DNA of 53,670 nucleotides from Pirellulales bacterium (GTDB taxonomy: Bacteria > Planctomycetota > Planctomycetia > Pirellulales > UBA1268), in NCBI GenBank assembly GCA_016779265.1, contig JADHNY010000015.1, forward strand, positions 1 through 53,670, read 5' to 3'. Shown here piece by piece: positions 10,223 to 19,035 of the stretch; position 1 is the first letter of the stretch, and the number at the start of each line of letters is the position of its first letter. The notes under the pieces are model-generated. The model worked only from the letters and a program-made list of their open reading frames with translations, had not been told where the DNA came from and did not search any database. The translations under genes and the position numbers were made by a program.

Positions 10223-10527
10223 GGAGAATGTCCTTTCGCGCAACTGACAGACAGGAAAGCGGGAAGGCTCCCTGTGCAACTTCATTCAAATCGTACGTTC
10301 AGCGGTCCACATTCGCAATCCAATGCCCCCGCGAAGGGGGTGTTTGTTTGGCCTGGTGGTGCGTCAGCTATCCATCACTTGGGGGCACGCAGACCACGCT
10401 CTTCGCGACGGTGGACGGCTCGGTTTCTCTGCGGCGTTGACGGGAAGATGGTGGTGGGTGGACAACTCTCGGAGGATGATGCGGCAGACGGGATGCCGAT
10501 GGCCGCACGTCAGCGGGCGACATCTTG
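10223..10527. other. Divergent intergenic region without a gene
   Basis: This stretch of about 305 bases separates the secreted protein (minus) from the MFS fusion (plus). Overlapping short frames on both strands show no family features. A TTGACG at 10437-10442 could be a -35 element for the plus strand, but no good -10 follows at the right distance. I see no repeat or RNA gene here. Confidence 0.4.
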
Positions 10528-13404
10528 ATGAGCGATGCGGTGAAAGGCGACACCTTGGTTGAGAGCACACAGCTACGGTGGTCCGCGTCCTCGCCGGCCG
10601 CATCGCTGCGAATCCTTCTGATTGTTCGCATCCTGACAGTGCTCAATGACAACCTTGCCCGTTGGCTGGTGATCGGCCTGGGGAAGCATGCCGCTGATCA
10701 GGTTGGGAGTTCCCATGCGGCGGTGCTCGCGATTGGCACTGTGGTGTATGTTCTGCCCTTCATCCTGCTGGCCTGGCTGTCTGGCTGGCTGGGCGATCGA
10801 CTGGCAAAGCGATCTGTGATTGTCGCTGGCAAGTTCGGTGAAATCGTGATCGCAATCACAACTGCGGGGCTGGCTGCCTGGGGCGCGGATGCGGGGCCGA
10901 CCCTTGCGGGTATTCCTCTCGGGCTCTGGCTCTTGATGGGAGCGACCGGCCTGTTTGCGGTGCAGACGACCCTGCTCAACCCCAGCCTGATTGGCACGAT
11001 TCGTGAGATCGTGCCTGCCGAGAGGCTCGCTGCGGCCAACGGACTCTTTGCGATGGCCTCGCTCGCGGCAACGCTCGTTGGCATGGCGGCCGGCAACTGG
11101 CTCGCCGACCTCACCTGGGTGGATCCAGGGGGAGACGCGTCTCTTGGCCACGCTCTCCCCGCGGCCAGTGGACTGATTGGTGTGGCCGCCGTGGGCTCCT
11201 TAGTGGCGTTGCGGCTGCCTCGAGTGCCTCCGGCTGATCCGTCGGCAGCCCCACCTTGGAATGTGCTTGCCAGGACGTCGGCTGACATCAGGCGGCTGGT
11301 GTCTTCGCCCCAGCTGGGTGGGGCAGCGGTTGGGATCGTGGTGTTCTGGGCGGTGGCCGCGGTCGCTCAGCTGAATGTCGACCAGTACGCAGGCGAGTCG
11401 GGAGCGACGACCCAGAGCGAGGTCGTGCCCCTGTTGGTGGCCCTCGTGAGTGGTATCGGGATTGGCAGCCTTGTGTCGGGAAAACTCTCGACGCGAGGCA
11501 TTGAAAAGGGTTCCCGGGTAGACCTTGGGTTTGTGCCGCTGGGGGCGTGTGTGATGGCGATGGCCTGCTTTGCCCTCGCTGTCTCAAACACTGAGGTGTT
11601 CGTCGACGGGACGCCAACGTGGCGGCTGCTGCTGCCGATGCTGTTGCTCGGCCTGCTGGGCGTGGGAGCGGGCATGTTTGATGTGCCTCTGGAGGCCTCG
11701 CTCCAGGAGAAGAGTCCGCCGGGCCGGCTGGCCGCGGTGCTCGCATCGACCAACCTGCTGGTGTTCACCGGCATGCTGCTGGCGTCGGTGGGTTATTACG
11801 GTCTGCGACTGCCTGTCGGTGAGGGAGAGCTGGTCGAGCCGCTGGTCTCGGCACGTGGTGTGTTTGCCCTGTTTGGCGTCTTGGCACTCGTGCAGCTGGC
11901 CGTGTCGGTCTACGCCGCTCCGCGGGCGACGTTGCGCATTCTTGTGCGTGGCCTGGTGCACCTGCGGTATCGGTTTCGGGTCGAACACGACGAACGGGTG
12001 CCGCAGGACGGGCCACTCGTCGTGGTCGCCAATCACATCTCATGGCTCGACGGTTTTGTGGTTGTGCTCGCCTGTCCCCGCCCGATTCGTATGGTCGTGT
12101 TTGGACCCAATATCCGAGGGCGGTTTCTCCGTATGCTCTCCGATCAGTGGCGATTTATCCTGTTTGATCCCAAGCCGAAGTCGATCGGGCGGGCACTCAA
12201 GACCATCCAGGCGGGGCTTGCTGACGGCGACTGCATCGGCATTTTCTGCGAGGGTGGGATCTCGCGAACCGGCCAGATTCTGCCTTTCAAGCGAGGACTC
12301 GATTGGATCTTTGGACGCATCGAGGCTCCGATCACACCGCTGTCGATCGATGGCATGTGGGGCAGTACGCTTTCATTTTCTGAGGGAACGACGCTCTCCA
12401 GGTGGCCTCGTTGTCTCAGTCGCCGCCAGCTCACCCTGACCTACGGGTCGTGCCTACCTGCCGGCACGCCTCCCGCGGTGGCTCGGCTCGCTCTGCAAGA
12501 ACTGGCGGGAACCGCGGTCCGCCGTCGGATGCTGACGACGAGGGCGGCTGAACGCGATGTCCGCATCTGGAGCCGCCGCTGCAGCCGGCAGCTCGCGGCG
12601 ATCGATGAACGAGGTCAGCACCAGTCCGCTGGTGAGGTCGCCCGCAGCTGGCAAGAGTCGGGGCTGCTGGCCACGCTTGCCGGAGAGGGTGTTGGTGGCC
12701 TCGACTGGGCGGCAATGGCGGTCACCGCGGAGGCGTTCGATGGCGGCTGTCTGCTCCGCCGCGAAGATGTCCTCCTGAGCACGCTGGATGACGATCATCC
12801 GCTTGCCGCACCACTGGGACAGTTTGCCGGGCCGTTGCTCGGACTACGGGCGGTCTGGGCTCCTCATGCCGCTTCGGCGGCAGCCCTCTGTGAGCACGCG
12901 TCGGCCAGTTCCGCAACGGTCTGGCTGGCAACCGCCGAGCAGATCAACACACTGCTCTCCGCCGCAGAGATCTGTCTCCCCGCATCCCTTGAAGCCATCG
13001 TGGTGCCACTGACCGAATCTGCAAAACTCTCTGCCTTTGAGCAGGCCGCCACAGCAGTCGGCGATCGCTGTGGACTGACGCCTGTGGTCGCGTTCTCACC
13101 CGGCCGCTCGGCCGGGCTGCTGGCGATGAACACGCCACCCTCCCGCAACGTGATCGCCCACGAAACCACCTCCAAGCCTGGCACGCTCGGTCGGGTGCTC
13201 AACGGCAGCGTCTTCTGGTCGACGGCCGGCCTGCGCCGATCGCTTGCTCTGGCAGACCTCGCCGACGTCGGCGGCTGTGCAGACGGCGAGCCGCTCGTGC
13301 TCGGCGCCGGCTTCGCAGGTCCACGTGCCAGTGAACCCGGCCTCGTGGCCTTTGCAATGCCCGGTCTCACCCTCGACGAGGACGCCTTCCTGCACCCGGT
13401 GTGA
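10528..13404 (+). CDS. MFS (LplT-like) - PlsC acyltransferase fusion with an eroded adenylation domain
   Basis: This is a protein of about 958 residues. Residues 28-440 are a 12-helix MFS transporter resembling the lysophospholipid flippase LplT. Residues 465-690 are a PlsC acyltransferase with the HX4D motif NHISWLD near residue 503 and CEGGISRTG near 578. The last 270 residues follow the second half of an acyl-ACP synthetase adenylation core (EDVLLSTL, then KPGTLGRVLNG). The ATP-binding P-loop and the C-terminal subdomain are missing. Complete LplT-PlsC-AasS/Aas fusions take up, reacylate and activate lipids, so this copy probably keeps transport and acyl transfer only. A TTG directly precedes the ATG. 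The stop codon lies within a repeat element. Confidence 0.85.
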   Translation: MSDAVKGDTLVESTQLRWSASSPAASLRILLIVRILTVLNDNLARWLVIGLGKHAADQVGSSHAAVLAIGTVVYVLPFILLAWLSGWLGDRLAKRSVIVAGKFGEIVIAITTAGLAAWGADAGPTLAGIPLGLWLLMGATGLFAVQTTLLNPSLIGTIREIVPAERLAAANGLFAMASLAATLVGMAAGNWLADLTWVDPGGDASLGHALPAASGLIGVAAVGSLVALRLPRVPPADPSAAPPWNVLARTSADIRRLVSSPQLGGAAVGIVVFWAVAAVAQLNVDQYAGESGATTQSEVVPLLVALVSGIGIGSLVSGKLSTRGIEKGSRVDLGFVPLGACVMAMACFALAVSNTEVFVDGTPTWRLLLPMLLLGLLGVGAGMFDVPLEASLQEKSPPGRLAAVLASTNLLVFTGMLLASVGYYGLRLPVGEGELVEPLVSARGVFALFGVLALVQLAVSVYAAPRATLRILVRGLVHLRYRFRVEHDERVPQDGPLVVVANHISWLDGFVVVLACPRPIRMVVFGPNIRGRFLRMLSDQWRFILFDPKPKSIGRALKTIQAGLADGDCIGIFCEGGISRTGQILPFKRGLDWIFGRIEAPITPLSIDGMWGSTLSFSEGTTLSRWPRCLSRRQLTLTYGSCLPAGTPPAVARLALQELAGTAVRRRMLTTRAAERDVRIWSRRCSRQLAAIDERGQHQSAGEVARSWQESGLLATLAGEGVGGLDWAAMAVTAEAFDGGCLLRREDVLLSTLDDDHPLAAPLGQFAGPLLGLRAVWAPHAASAAALCEHASASSATVWLATAEQINTLLSAAEICLPASLEAIVVPLTESAKLSAFEQAATAVGDRCGLTPVVAFSPGRSAGLLAMNTPPSRNVIAHETTSKPGTLGRVLNGSVFWSTAGLRRSLALADLADVGGCADGEPLVLGAGFAGPRASEPGLVAFAMPGLTLDEDAFLHPV

Positions 13405-13527
13405 GGCGGAGGGGTCGGTAGGAGCTCGAGGAGCGTTCGAGTTTTTCGCAACTGTGTTGATGCCTGAACTGCCGCAGGAGCCTGCGGCGAAAAAGTCCAG
13501 CGACGAGACTTCTACCGCCCCGCAGCC
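13401..13527. repeat. Palindromic repeat element, copy 1
   Basis: This 127-base unit is repeated imperfectly at 13687-13814. Both copies begin GTGAGGCGGAGGGG and end ACTTCTACCGCCCCGCAGCC. Inside, a left arm (GGTAGGAGCTCGAGGAGC... TTTTTCGC, from 13417) pairs imperfectly with a right arm (GGCGAAAAAGTCC... CTTCTACC, to 13516), so each unit can fold into a long hairpin. The first four bases contain the TGA stop of the MFS fusion gene. It resembles a non-autonomous miniature element or REP-type unit. No transposase lies nearby. Confidence 0.75.
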
Positions 13528-13686
13528 GGTGGTCCGTTCGGGGAGCCCAGTTCTGCTCCCCCGGGCGTTCGCTTCGGCATCCCTGCCTTCGCTCACTCGA
13601 GGTATCTCGCTTTCGCCTTCCAGGCTTCGCTCGAAGACCCACGCCGGTGTCACAGCACCGGGCTTCCCCTCACTCGTCGATTGGTC

Positions 13687-13814
13687 GTGAGGCGGAGGGG
13701 ACGGTAGAAGCTCGAGGAGCGTTGCGAGTTTTTCGCCACTTTGCTGATGCCTGAACCGTCGTCCGAGTTCACGGCGAAAAAGTCCAGCGACGAGACTTCT
13801 ACCGCCCCGCAGCC
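13687..13814. repeat. Palindromic repeat element, copy 2
   Basis: This is a 128-base direct repeat of 13401-13527 with the same ends and the same internal inverted repeat (arms 13703-13737 and 13773-13803). The 159 bases between the copies hold no gene and share short GCTTCG/TTCGCT-type motifs. Differences between the copies are scattered and cluster in the hairpin loop, which fits conservation of the stem. Confidence 0.75.
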
Positions 13815-13912
13815 TGGCCCCCAACAAACAGCGTCATGAGCAGCTGCCTCAATGGTGAGGAGAGGGTTTTTTGACGGGCCGAGCGAGCAGGGATGAAAAC
13901 CGCTCGGGAGCG

Positions 13913-13921
13913 TGCTATGTT
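13913..13921 (+). promoter_or_regulatory. Possible extended -10 promoter of tRNA-Arg
   Basis: TGCTATGTT has the extended -10 form (TGn before the hexamer) and ends 11 bases before the mature tRNA, a usual distance for a tRNA promoter. No good -35 element is visible. TTGACG at 13871 is too far upstream. Confidence 0.35.
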
Positions 13922-13932
13922 TCTTTAAGTGG

Positions 13933-14006
<74 letters not shown>

Positions 14007-14143
14007 CTTCTACTTTTCGCGATGCGTTGGGCCGAATGTCCCTTCGCGGTTGTCAGAGGGCTTGGAGGTCATAGCTCCACCCTTGCTGCGTCCCGGGCCG
14101 AGTGACCTTGGGGGCTTCCTCATCGCGACGCTAGGCTTCCCTC

Positions 14144-14719
14144 ATGGATGCCTCGCTGCCCACATCGTGCACCGAACGGGATTCCGGTCTACCGGTATCG
14201 CCCGTGCGGATTGTCGGCTTTGACCCAGGTCTGAATATCACCGGGTATGGCGTGATTGAGTGCCTTGGGGCTCGGGTCAAACTGGTTGAGGCGGGATGTA
14301 TCCGGTCGCGAGGTGATGGTCTCGCTGAACGGCTGCTGACAATTCATCGAGGTGTGGCCGAAGTCCTGGAGACCTTTCGCCCTGCGGCGATGGCGATCGA
14401 GCAGCTGTTCGTGCATGGGCGTTTTCCCAAGACAGCCATTCTGATGGGGCATGCACGTGGCGTGATCTGTCTGGCGGCCGGTCAGAATGGACTCGTCGTG
14501 CATGACTACCTGCCGAACCGCGTGAAGAGCATGCTCACCGGCAGCGGGCATGCGAAAAAGCCGCAGATGCAGGCGGCTGTGCAGCGGGAGTTGGGGCTCG
14601 CCAAGCCGCCGTCGCCAGCCGACGCGGCGGATGCCCTTGCTGTGGCGTTGGCCGACTATCACCTTCGTCTCCGGCCGCTGCGGTCGGCGGTTCCTGGAAA
14701 CATGCGTGCGAGGCCCTGA
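14144..14719 (+). CDS. ruvC: Holliday junction endonuclease RuvC
   Basis: RuvC cuts four-way junctions after branch migration by RuvAB. The acidic residues are visible: Asp in IVGFDPGLNITGYG, Glu in MAIEQLFV, and the C-terminal DAADALAVALADYH stretch. From the ATG at 14144 the protein has 191 residues and an N-terminal extension of about 20 residues that is not family-like. A GTG at 14204 would start at VRIVGFDPG, the usual RuvC beginning, so the true start may be there. ruvC, ruvA and ruvB follow each other closely and probably form an operon. yebC, the usual neighbour of ruvC, is 16 kb away. Confidence 0.94.
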   Translation: MDASLPTSCTERDSGLPVSPVRIVGFDPGLNITGYGVIECLGARVKLVEAGCIRSRGDGLAERLLTIHRGVAEVLETFRPAAMAIEQLFVHGRFPKTAILMGHARGVICLAAGQNGLVVHDYLPNRVKSMLTGSGHAKKPQMQAAVQRELGLAKPPSPADAADALAVALADYHLRLRPLRSAVPGNMRARP

Positions 14720-14721
14720 CA

Positions 14722-15348
14722 GTGATTCGTCGTATTGAAGGTGTTGTAGAGCGGGTGGAGCTCGATCGGGTTGAGCTGGCTGTCGGCCCCTACGTGCATG
14801 AGGTGCTCGTACCGGAGATCGTGCGTCGCAGTCTGCTGCAGCGACTCCAGCAAGAGGTTGCCCTCCACACGCTGGAGTATCTCGAGGGGAACCCCACCCG
14901 GGGAAATCTCGTGCCGCGGCTGGTCGGGTTTCTGTCTGAGGTCGAGCGAGAGTTTTTTGAACTCCTCTGCGAAGTGGAGAAAGTGGGCGTTCGCAAGGCG
15001 CTGCGGGCGATCGTGCGGCCGGTTGCCGAGATTGCGGCCGCGATCGACGAGCAGGACACCAAACTCCTTGCCACGCTACCAGGGATTGGGGCGGCGACTG
15101 CTGAGCAGATGGTGGCCAAACTGCGGCGTAAGATGCCGAAGTTCGCCCTGTTGGTTGCCAAAGAAACACCCGGCGATGCACTGTCGGCGGATGTCTTTGG
15201 TGAGACGTTTGACGTTCTGCGGTCGCTAGGGCACTCCGATTCTGATGCTCGCCGGCTCGTCGATGCCTTGCGAAACGAGAAGAAAAAGGTTCGCGATGTG
15301 CAGGAGGCACTTGAGGTCATCTATAGACAGGTGCAGCAGCCCCGCTGA
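14722..15348 (+). CDS. ruvA: Holliday junction branch-migration subunit RuvA
   Basis: This 208-residue protein starts with GTG two bases after ruvC. The N-terminal OB fold begins MIRRIEGVVERV. Helix-hairpin-helix motifs for junction backbone contacts follow, one clear as LATLPGIGAATAEQMVAKL at about residues 113-131. The C-terminal 60 residues (LRSLGHSDSDARRLVDAL) are the domain III that binds RuvB. The usual acidic-pin region is less obvious than in the Escherichia coli protein, but length and order match the family. Confidence 0.93.
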   Translation: MIRRIEGVVERVELDRVELAVGPYVHEVLVPEIVRRSLLQRLQQEVALHTLEYLEGNPTRGNLVPRLVGFLSEVEREFFELLCEVEKVGVRKALRAIVRPVAEIAAAIDEQDTKLLATLPGIGAATAEQMVAKLRRKMPKFALLVAKETPGDALSADVFGETFDVLRSLGHSDSDARRLVDALRNEKKKVRDVQEALEVIYRQVQQPR

Positions 15349-15386
15349 CATTGGAAGGGGCTCACGCATGTCGCAGGAATCGACCG

Positions 15387-16430
15387 ATGGATCCTTCAAT
15401 GACCAGTTTCCGCACACCGTCTGTTGAAGGCGAGGGGTTCTCCGACGGCGACGACCGCGATCTGCGGCCGCAGCGGATGGGAGAAATGATTGGCCAGCGG
15501 GCCACGTTTGAGAGGCTCTCGATTGCCGTCGATGCCTCGAAAAAGCGGCAAGAGGTGCTCGGTCACATTCTGCTCGACGGACCGCCCGGCCTCGGCAAAA
15601 CGACATTTGCGACCTGTATTCCCAACGAACTCGGCACAACACTGCAGATTGCCAGCGGTGCCGCCTTGGCCGCCCCGAAGGATCTACTGCCCTATCTCAG
15701 CAATGCCGAGGAGGGGTCGGTCTTGTTTATCGACGAGATCCACCGTCTTCCGGCTGCAGTTGAGGAGTTCCTCTATCCCGCGATGGAAGACTTCCGCATC
15801 GACATCACCCTCGGTGACGGTGTCTCCGCCCGCACGATCAACATGCCGCTGAGGCCCTTCACGCTGGTGGGAGCCACCACCCGACCAGGGCTCCTCTCCG
15901 CCCCGCTGCGTGATCGGTTCATGATGCGGGAGCATCTCGAGTTTTACACAACCGAAGAACTCGCTGAGATCGTGCACCGCTCGGCAGGCAAACTCTCGGT
16001 GCCGATGGACGATCGGTCTGCAGAGGAGATCGCTCGCCGGAGCCGGGGAACGCCCCGACTGGCCAACAATCGCCTTCGCTGGATCCGCGACTACTCCACC
16101 AGTCGTGCTCAGTCGAGGCTCGACCTCGAGATCGTCCAGGCGGCGCTCGACATGCAAGGGATCGACTGCCTGGGCCTCGATGCCTTTGACCGTCGGTATC
16201 TCGAAACGATCTCGCGGGTCTTCGCTGGGGGCCCCGTGGGGATCGAGGCGATCGCCCACACGATGAGCAGCAGTCCTGACACCCTAGAGGACGACGTGGA
16301 GCCCTATCTGCTGCGATGCGAGCTGATAATTCGCACGCCCCGCGGCCGCCGCCTCACGCCCCGAGGCGACGAGCATATCGGTGCTGGACCGCGTGGAGAT
16401 GGCCAGGGAACGCTTTTTGACAGCGAGTGA
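15387..16430 (+). CDS. ruvB: Holliday junction branch-migration helicase RuvB
   Basis: This AAA+ motor has about 347 residues from the ATG at 15387. AGGAA about 8 bases upstream supports that start over a TTG at 15351. Walker A is DGPPGLGKTT, Walker B LFIDEIHRL, sensor 1 GATTRPGLLSAPLRDRF, and the C-terminal winged helix covers about the last 80 residues (LLRCELIIRTPRGRRLT). It works as hexameric rings on RuvA-bound junctions. It is the last gene of the ruvCAB unit. The 3' end contains a TTGACA (16417) that could act as a -35 element for the next operon. Confidence 0.95.
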   Translation: MDPSMTSFRTPSVEGEGFSDGDDRDLRPQRMGEMIGQRATFERLSIAVDASKKRQEVLGHILLDGPPGLGKTTFATCIPNELGTTLQIASGAALAAPKDLLPYLSNAEEGSVLFIDEIHRLPAAVEEFLYPAMEDFRIDITLGDGVSARTINMPLRPFTLVGATTRPGLLSAPLRDRFMMREHLEFYTTEELAEIVHRSAGKLSVPMDDRSAEEIARRSRGTPRLANNRLRWIRDYSTSRAQSRLDLEIVQAALDMQGIDCLGLDAFDRRYLETISRVFAGGPVGIEAIAHTMSSSPDTLEDDVEPYLLRCELIIRTPRGRRLTPRGDEHIGAGPRGDGQGTLFDSE

Positions 16431-16442
16431 ACGGGAGCCTGA

Positions 16443-16472
16443 TTGACGCAGGAGCCTTCTGCGGGCTACTCT
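16443..16472 (+). promoter_or_regulatory. Candidate promoter of the rpmF-fab cluster
   Basis: TTGACG (16443-16448), an 18-base spacer and TACTCT (16467-16472) form a fair sigma-70 match. The following leader of about 75 bases contains two small hairpins: GGGGC/GCCCC near 16490, and AGCGGC-TTT-GCCGCT at 16503-16517. rpmF starts at 16555. Confidence 0.4.
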
Positions 16473-16554
16473 TTGGGGCTCTCCGGGGCCGGCGCCCCGT
16501 GAAGCGGCTTTGCCGCTGTGTCCGTTTGAGTTCCCTCGATCTGAGAATCATTCG

Positions 16555-16734
16555 ATGGCCGTTCCTAGGCGACGTCAAACCAACCGTAAGACCGGGTCCC
16601 GTCGGTCGCACGACTTCATCACTCCGAAGCAGTTGACGTTCTGCCCAAACTGCGGCAAAGCGGCTCGGACCCATCGGGTCTGTGACAACTGCGGCTACTA
16701 CATGGGCCGAATCGCCGTGAAAACGGCTGAGTGA
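16555..16734 (+). CDS. rpmF: Ribosomal protein bL32
   Basis: This 59-residue, very basic protein starts MAVPRRRQTNRKTG, the usual bL32 beginning. Two cysteine pairs (CPNC and CDNC) form a zinc ribbon, so this is the zinc-binding form. GAGAA lies about 7 bases before the ATG. As in many bacteria it precedes fatty-acid genes, although plsX and fabH, which often lie between, are absent here. Confidence 0.95.
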   Translation: MAVPRRRQTNRKTGSRRSHDFITPKQLTFCPNCGKAARTHRVCDNCGYYMGRIAVKTAE

Positions 16735-16753
16735 GAGAGGGTGAGCGGCCACG

Positions 16754-17719
16754 GTGGGTGACAGCGATATGGTCAAGAGCGACGACGTCAGCAGCGACGC
16801 CGGCTCTTCAGCAGGTGGGCCGGCCCTGCTCTTTCCCGGGCAAGGTGCCCAATCGGTCGGCATGCTTGGTGAGTGGTCGCAAGGACACGCTGCCTGTGGC
16901 GAGCTTTTCGCTATGGCGGCGGACATCCTCGGCTACGACCTCGCGGCAGTCTGTCGCAGCGGCCCGCCGGAAAAACTCAACACCACCGCGGTCAGTCAGC
17001 CGGCTTTGCTCGTCACGAGTTTGGCTGCCCTGAAGGTGCTCGAAAGCCGGGACGATTCGCCGCTCTCGAATGTCCGGATGGCTGCTGGGCTTTCGCTTGG
17101 TGAGTACACCGCTCTTGTCTACGCAGGCTCGTTGAGTGCAGAAGACGCGATTCGGGTGGTGGCGGAACGCGGCCGGGCCATGCAGGACTGCGCTGAAGCC
17201 ACTCCTGGCGGCATGGTGGCCGTGCTCGGAATGGAGCGTGAGGCTGTCGCAGAACTCTGCGACGTCTGCCGCGACGGTGACGTGCTCGAGGTCGCCAACG
17301 TGCTCTGTCCGGGAAATGTGGTGGCCTCTGGAGATAACGCTGCCTGCGACCGGCTTGAAGCGGCTGCTGCGGAGGCAGGGGCTATGCGGTGTGTCCGGCT
17401 CGAAGTCGCTGGCGCTTTCCATACATCACGGATGCAGCCGGCCGTTGAGCGACTGGCTGCCGCTCTCGACTCGGTAAAGATTCATCCCCCCCGGCTTCCC
17501 GTGGTCAGTAACGTCGATGCCCGTCCCCACGACGATCCTGCTGAGATTCGGCAGCTGCTCGCTCGGCAGGTCTGTGGTGTTGTGGAGTGGAATTCCTCAA
17601 TGGACTTCATGCTCGCGGAAGGGGTGGACAGTTTCTGGGAGGTGGGCCCAGGCCGGGTGCTACGGGGGCTGCTGAAGCGGATTGCCCGCAAGGTGCCGTC
17701 GCACGGTGCGCTCGACTGA
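16754..17719 (+). CDS. fabD: Malonyl-CoA:ACP transacylase FabD
   Basis: FabD loads malonate onto acyl carrier protein. Visible are LLFPGQGAQSVGM near the start, the nucleophile serine in AAGLSLGEYTAL (about residue 118), and the catalytic His in GAFHTSRM (about 227). Length (321) is normal. The GTG at 16754 is taken as the start, and an ATG five codons later is equally possible. It lies 19 bases after rpmF, so co-transcription is likely. Confidence 0.95.
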   Translation: MGDSDMVKSDDVSSDAGSSAGGPALLFPGQGAQSVGMLGEWSQGHAACGELFAMAADILGYDLAAVCRSGPPEKLNTTAVSQPALLVTSLAALKVLESRDDSPLSNVRMAAGLSLGEYTALVYAGSLSAEDAIRVVAERGRAMQDCAEATPGGMVAVLGMEREAVAELCDVCRDGDVLEVANVLCPGNVVASGDNAACDRLEAAAAEAGAMRCVRLEVAGAFHTSRMQPAVERLAAALDSVKIHPPRLPVVSNVDARPHDDPAEIRQLLARQVCGVVEWNSSMDFMLAEGVDSFWEVGPGRVLRGLLKRIARKVPSHGALD

Positions 17720-17722
17720 GTT

Positions 17723-17748
17723 GCACGGTTTGTTCGACAGAGCCGTGC
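17723..17748 (+). terminator. Hairpin just after fabD (weak terminator or processing site)
   Basis: GCACGGTTT pairs with GAGCCGTGC (about 9 pairs with one or two G-U) around an 8-base loop, starting four bases after the fabD stop. No U-run follows, so full intrinsic termination is doubtful. Downstream, before fabG, GATTCAC/GTGAGTC and ACGCCG/CGGCGT (about 17832-17852) form two overlapping, mutually exclusive hairpins. Confidence 0.35.
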
Positions 17749-17949
17749 GTTCGACAGAACGGCCCACTCGTCTGAACTGTTGCTGGCCGTGTGGGCTTCA
17801 GCTGCCCTCGTCTGGCCCAGTTATTGCTCGATTCACGCCGTGAGTCGGCGTGTGAGATCCTCCGACGGTACGCTATCGTGGGAGAGCCGGTGGCGGATGC
17901 TGCCGCCGGCGTGTCCGACTCACCAGCACACGCGAAGGATCAACGCAGG

Positions 17950-18729
17950 ATGGCCGTGAAGAATGAGCCCCCCCAGGCCCGGGTGACCGTCGACCTTTCT
18001 GGCCAGGTGGCGATTGTCACCGGAGCCTCCCAAGGCATCGGCCGAGCCGTTGCCGAGACGCTCGCGGCCAACGGAGCAAAGGTTGCTGCTGTGGCGCGGA
18101 ATGCGGAGAAACTGGCTGCCGTCGTGGCAGCGATCAGTGAAGCAGGCGGAGAAGCTCAGGCGTTCCCCTGCGATGTTTCTGATGCCGATGCGGTCACGGC
18201 AACGGTCGACGCGGTTGTTGAAGCGTTCGGCAAAGTCGACATTCTCGTGAACAACGCCGGTATCACTCGCGACACGCTGCTGCCCCGCATGGGAGACGAC
18301 GAGTGGGATCAGGTGATCGCCACCAACCTCCGCGGGCCTTTTCTGTTTATGCGAGCGGCAAGCCGACCGATGATGCAGCAGCGATACGGCCGGATCGTCA
18401 ACGTGGCGAGTGTGTCTGGGATGATCGGTAATCCCGGCCAGGCCAACTACTCGGCGTCGAAGGCGGGCCTGATCGGCCTGACTCGCACGGTGGCTAAGGA
18501 GTTGGCAGGACGCAAAATCACCGTGAATGCGGTCGCTCCTGGGTTTATTGGCAGCGAAATGACCGATGCCCTTGGCCCAGCTCTTCTGGACGAGGTGAAG
18601 AAGCGAGTGCCTGCGAAGCGTCTTGGTGAGGCTCGAGAAATTGCCGACACGGTGCTCTTCCTGGCCTCGCCCTCAGCGAGCTACCTCACCGCCCAGGTGC
18701 TGGTGGTCGACGGAGGCTTGATCGGGTAG
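17950..18729 (+). CDS. fabG: 3-oxoacyl-ACP reductase FabG
   Basis: FabG is the NADPH-dependent reductase of the elongation cycle. The 259-residue protein shows the TGASQGIGRA cofactor motif, NNAGITRDTLLPRM, the catalytic Ser in NVASVSGMIGN and the YSASKAG Tyr/Lys pair, ending with VDGGLIG. The ATG at 17950 follows AAGGAT and AGG. The open frame extends 53 codons upstream, but that part is not FabG-like. About 230 bases separate it from fabD, an unusually wide gap within a fab cluster, and that gap holds several hairpins. Confidence 0.95.
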   Translation: MAVKNEPPQARVTVDLSGQVAIVTGASQGIGRAVAETLAANGAKVAAVARNAEKLAAVVAAISEAGGEAQAFPCDVSDADAVTATVDAVVEAFGKVDILVNNAGITRDTLLPRMGDDEWDQVIATNLRGPFLFMRAASRPMMQQRYGRIVNVASVSGMIGNPGQANYSASKAGLIGLTRTVAKELAGRKITVNAVAPGFIGSEMTDALGPALLDEVKKRVPAKRLGEAREIADTVLFLASPSASYLTAQVLVVDGGLIG

Positions 18730-19035
18730 GAATGCCTGTGAAACCGGGCTCTGCAGGGAGTGCCGACGGTCTGGACAGTCTCGGGAGTAGCGGGTATATC
18801 TGCCTGCGTCACGCGCTGGTCGGGCACGGCATCTCGCCTGTCAAAGAGGTGGTGTTTTTCGTTGCTTTCGCGAACACCATGCGGCAGGATTCGCAGTTGT
18901 TCGCAGGAGCTCTTGGCACCGCTATCTCGCGGCATTCGTGTCGTAGGATGTCGGTAGAGATATTTGGACTTCGCTGGCGGTGATTGTGGACCGCCACTGC
19001 ACGTAACGACCAAACGCGACACGAGGAGACAACAC
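18730..19035. other. Gap between fabG and acpP: no gene seen
   Basis: These 306 bases hold short open frames on both strands, but none has a recognisable family, a good start or coding-like composition. A hairpin GGTGTT/AACACC lies at 18851-18878. A TAGGAT at 18944-18949 might be a -10 element for acpP, without a matching -35. The spacer probably carries a separate acpP promoter or leader. Confidence 0.4.

Noticed and set aside
18732-18983. Frame of 83 codons between fabG and acpP
   Set aside because: No good start signal, shadow-like composition and competing frames on both strands.
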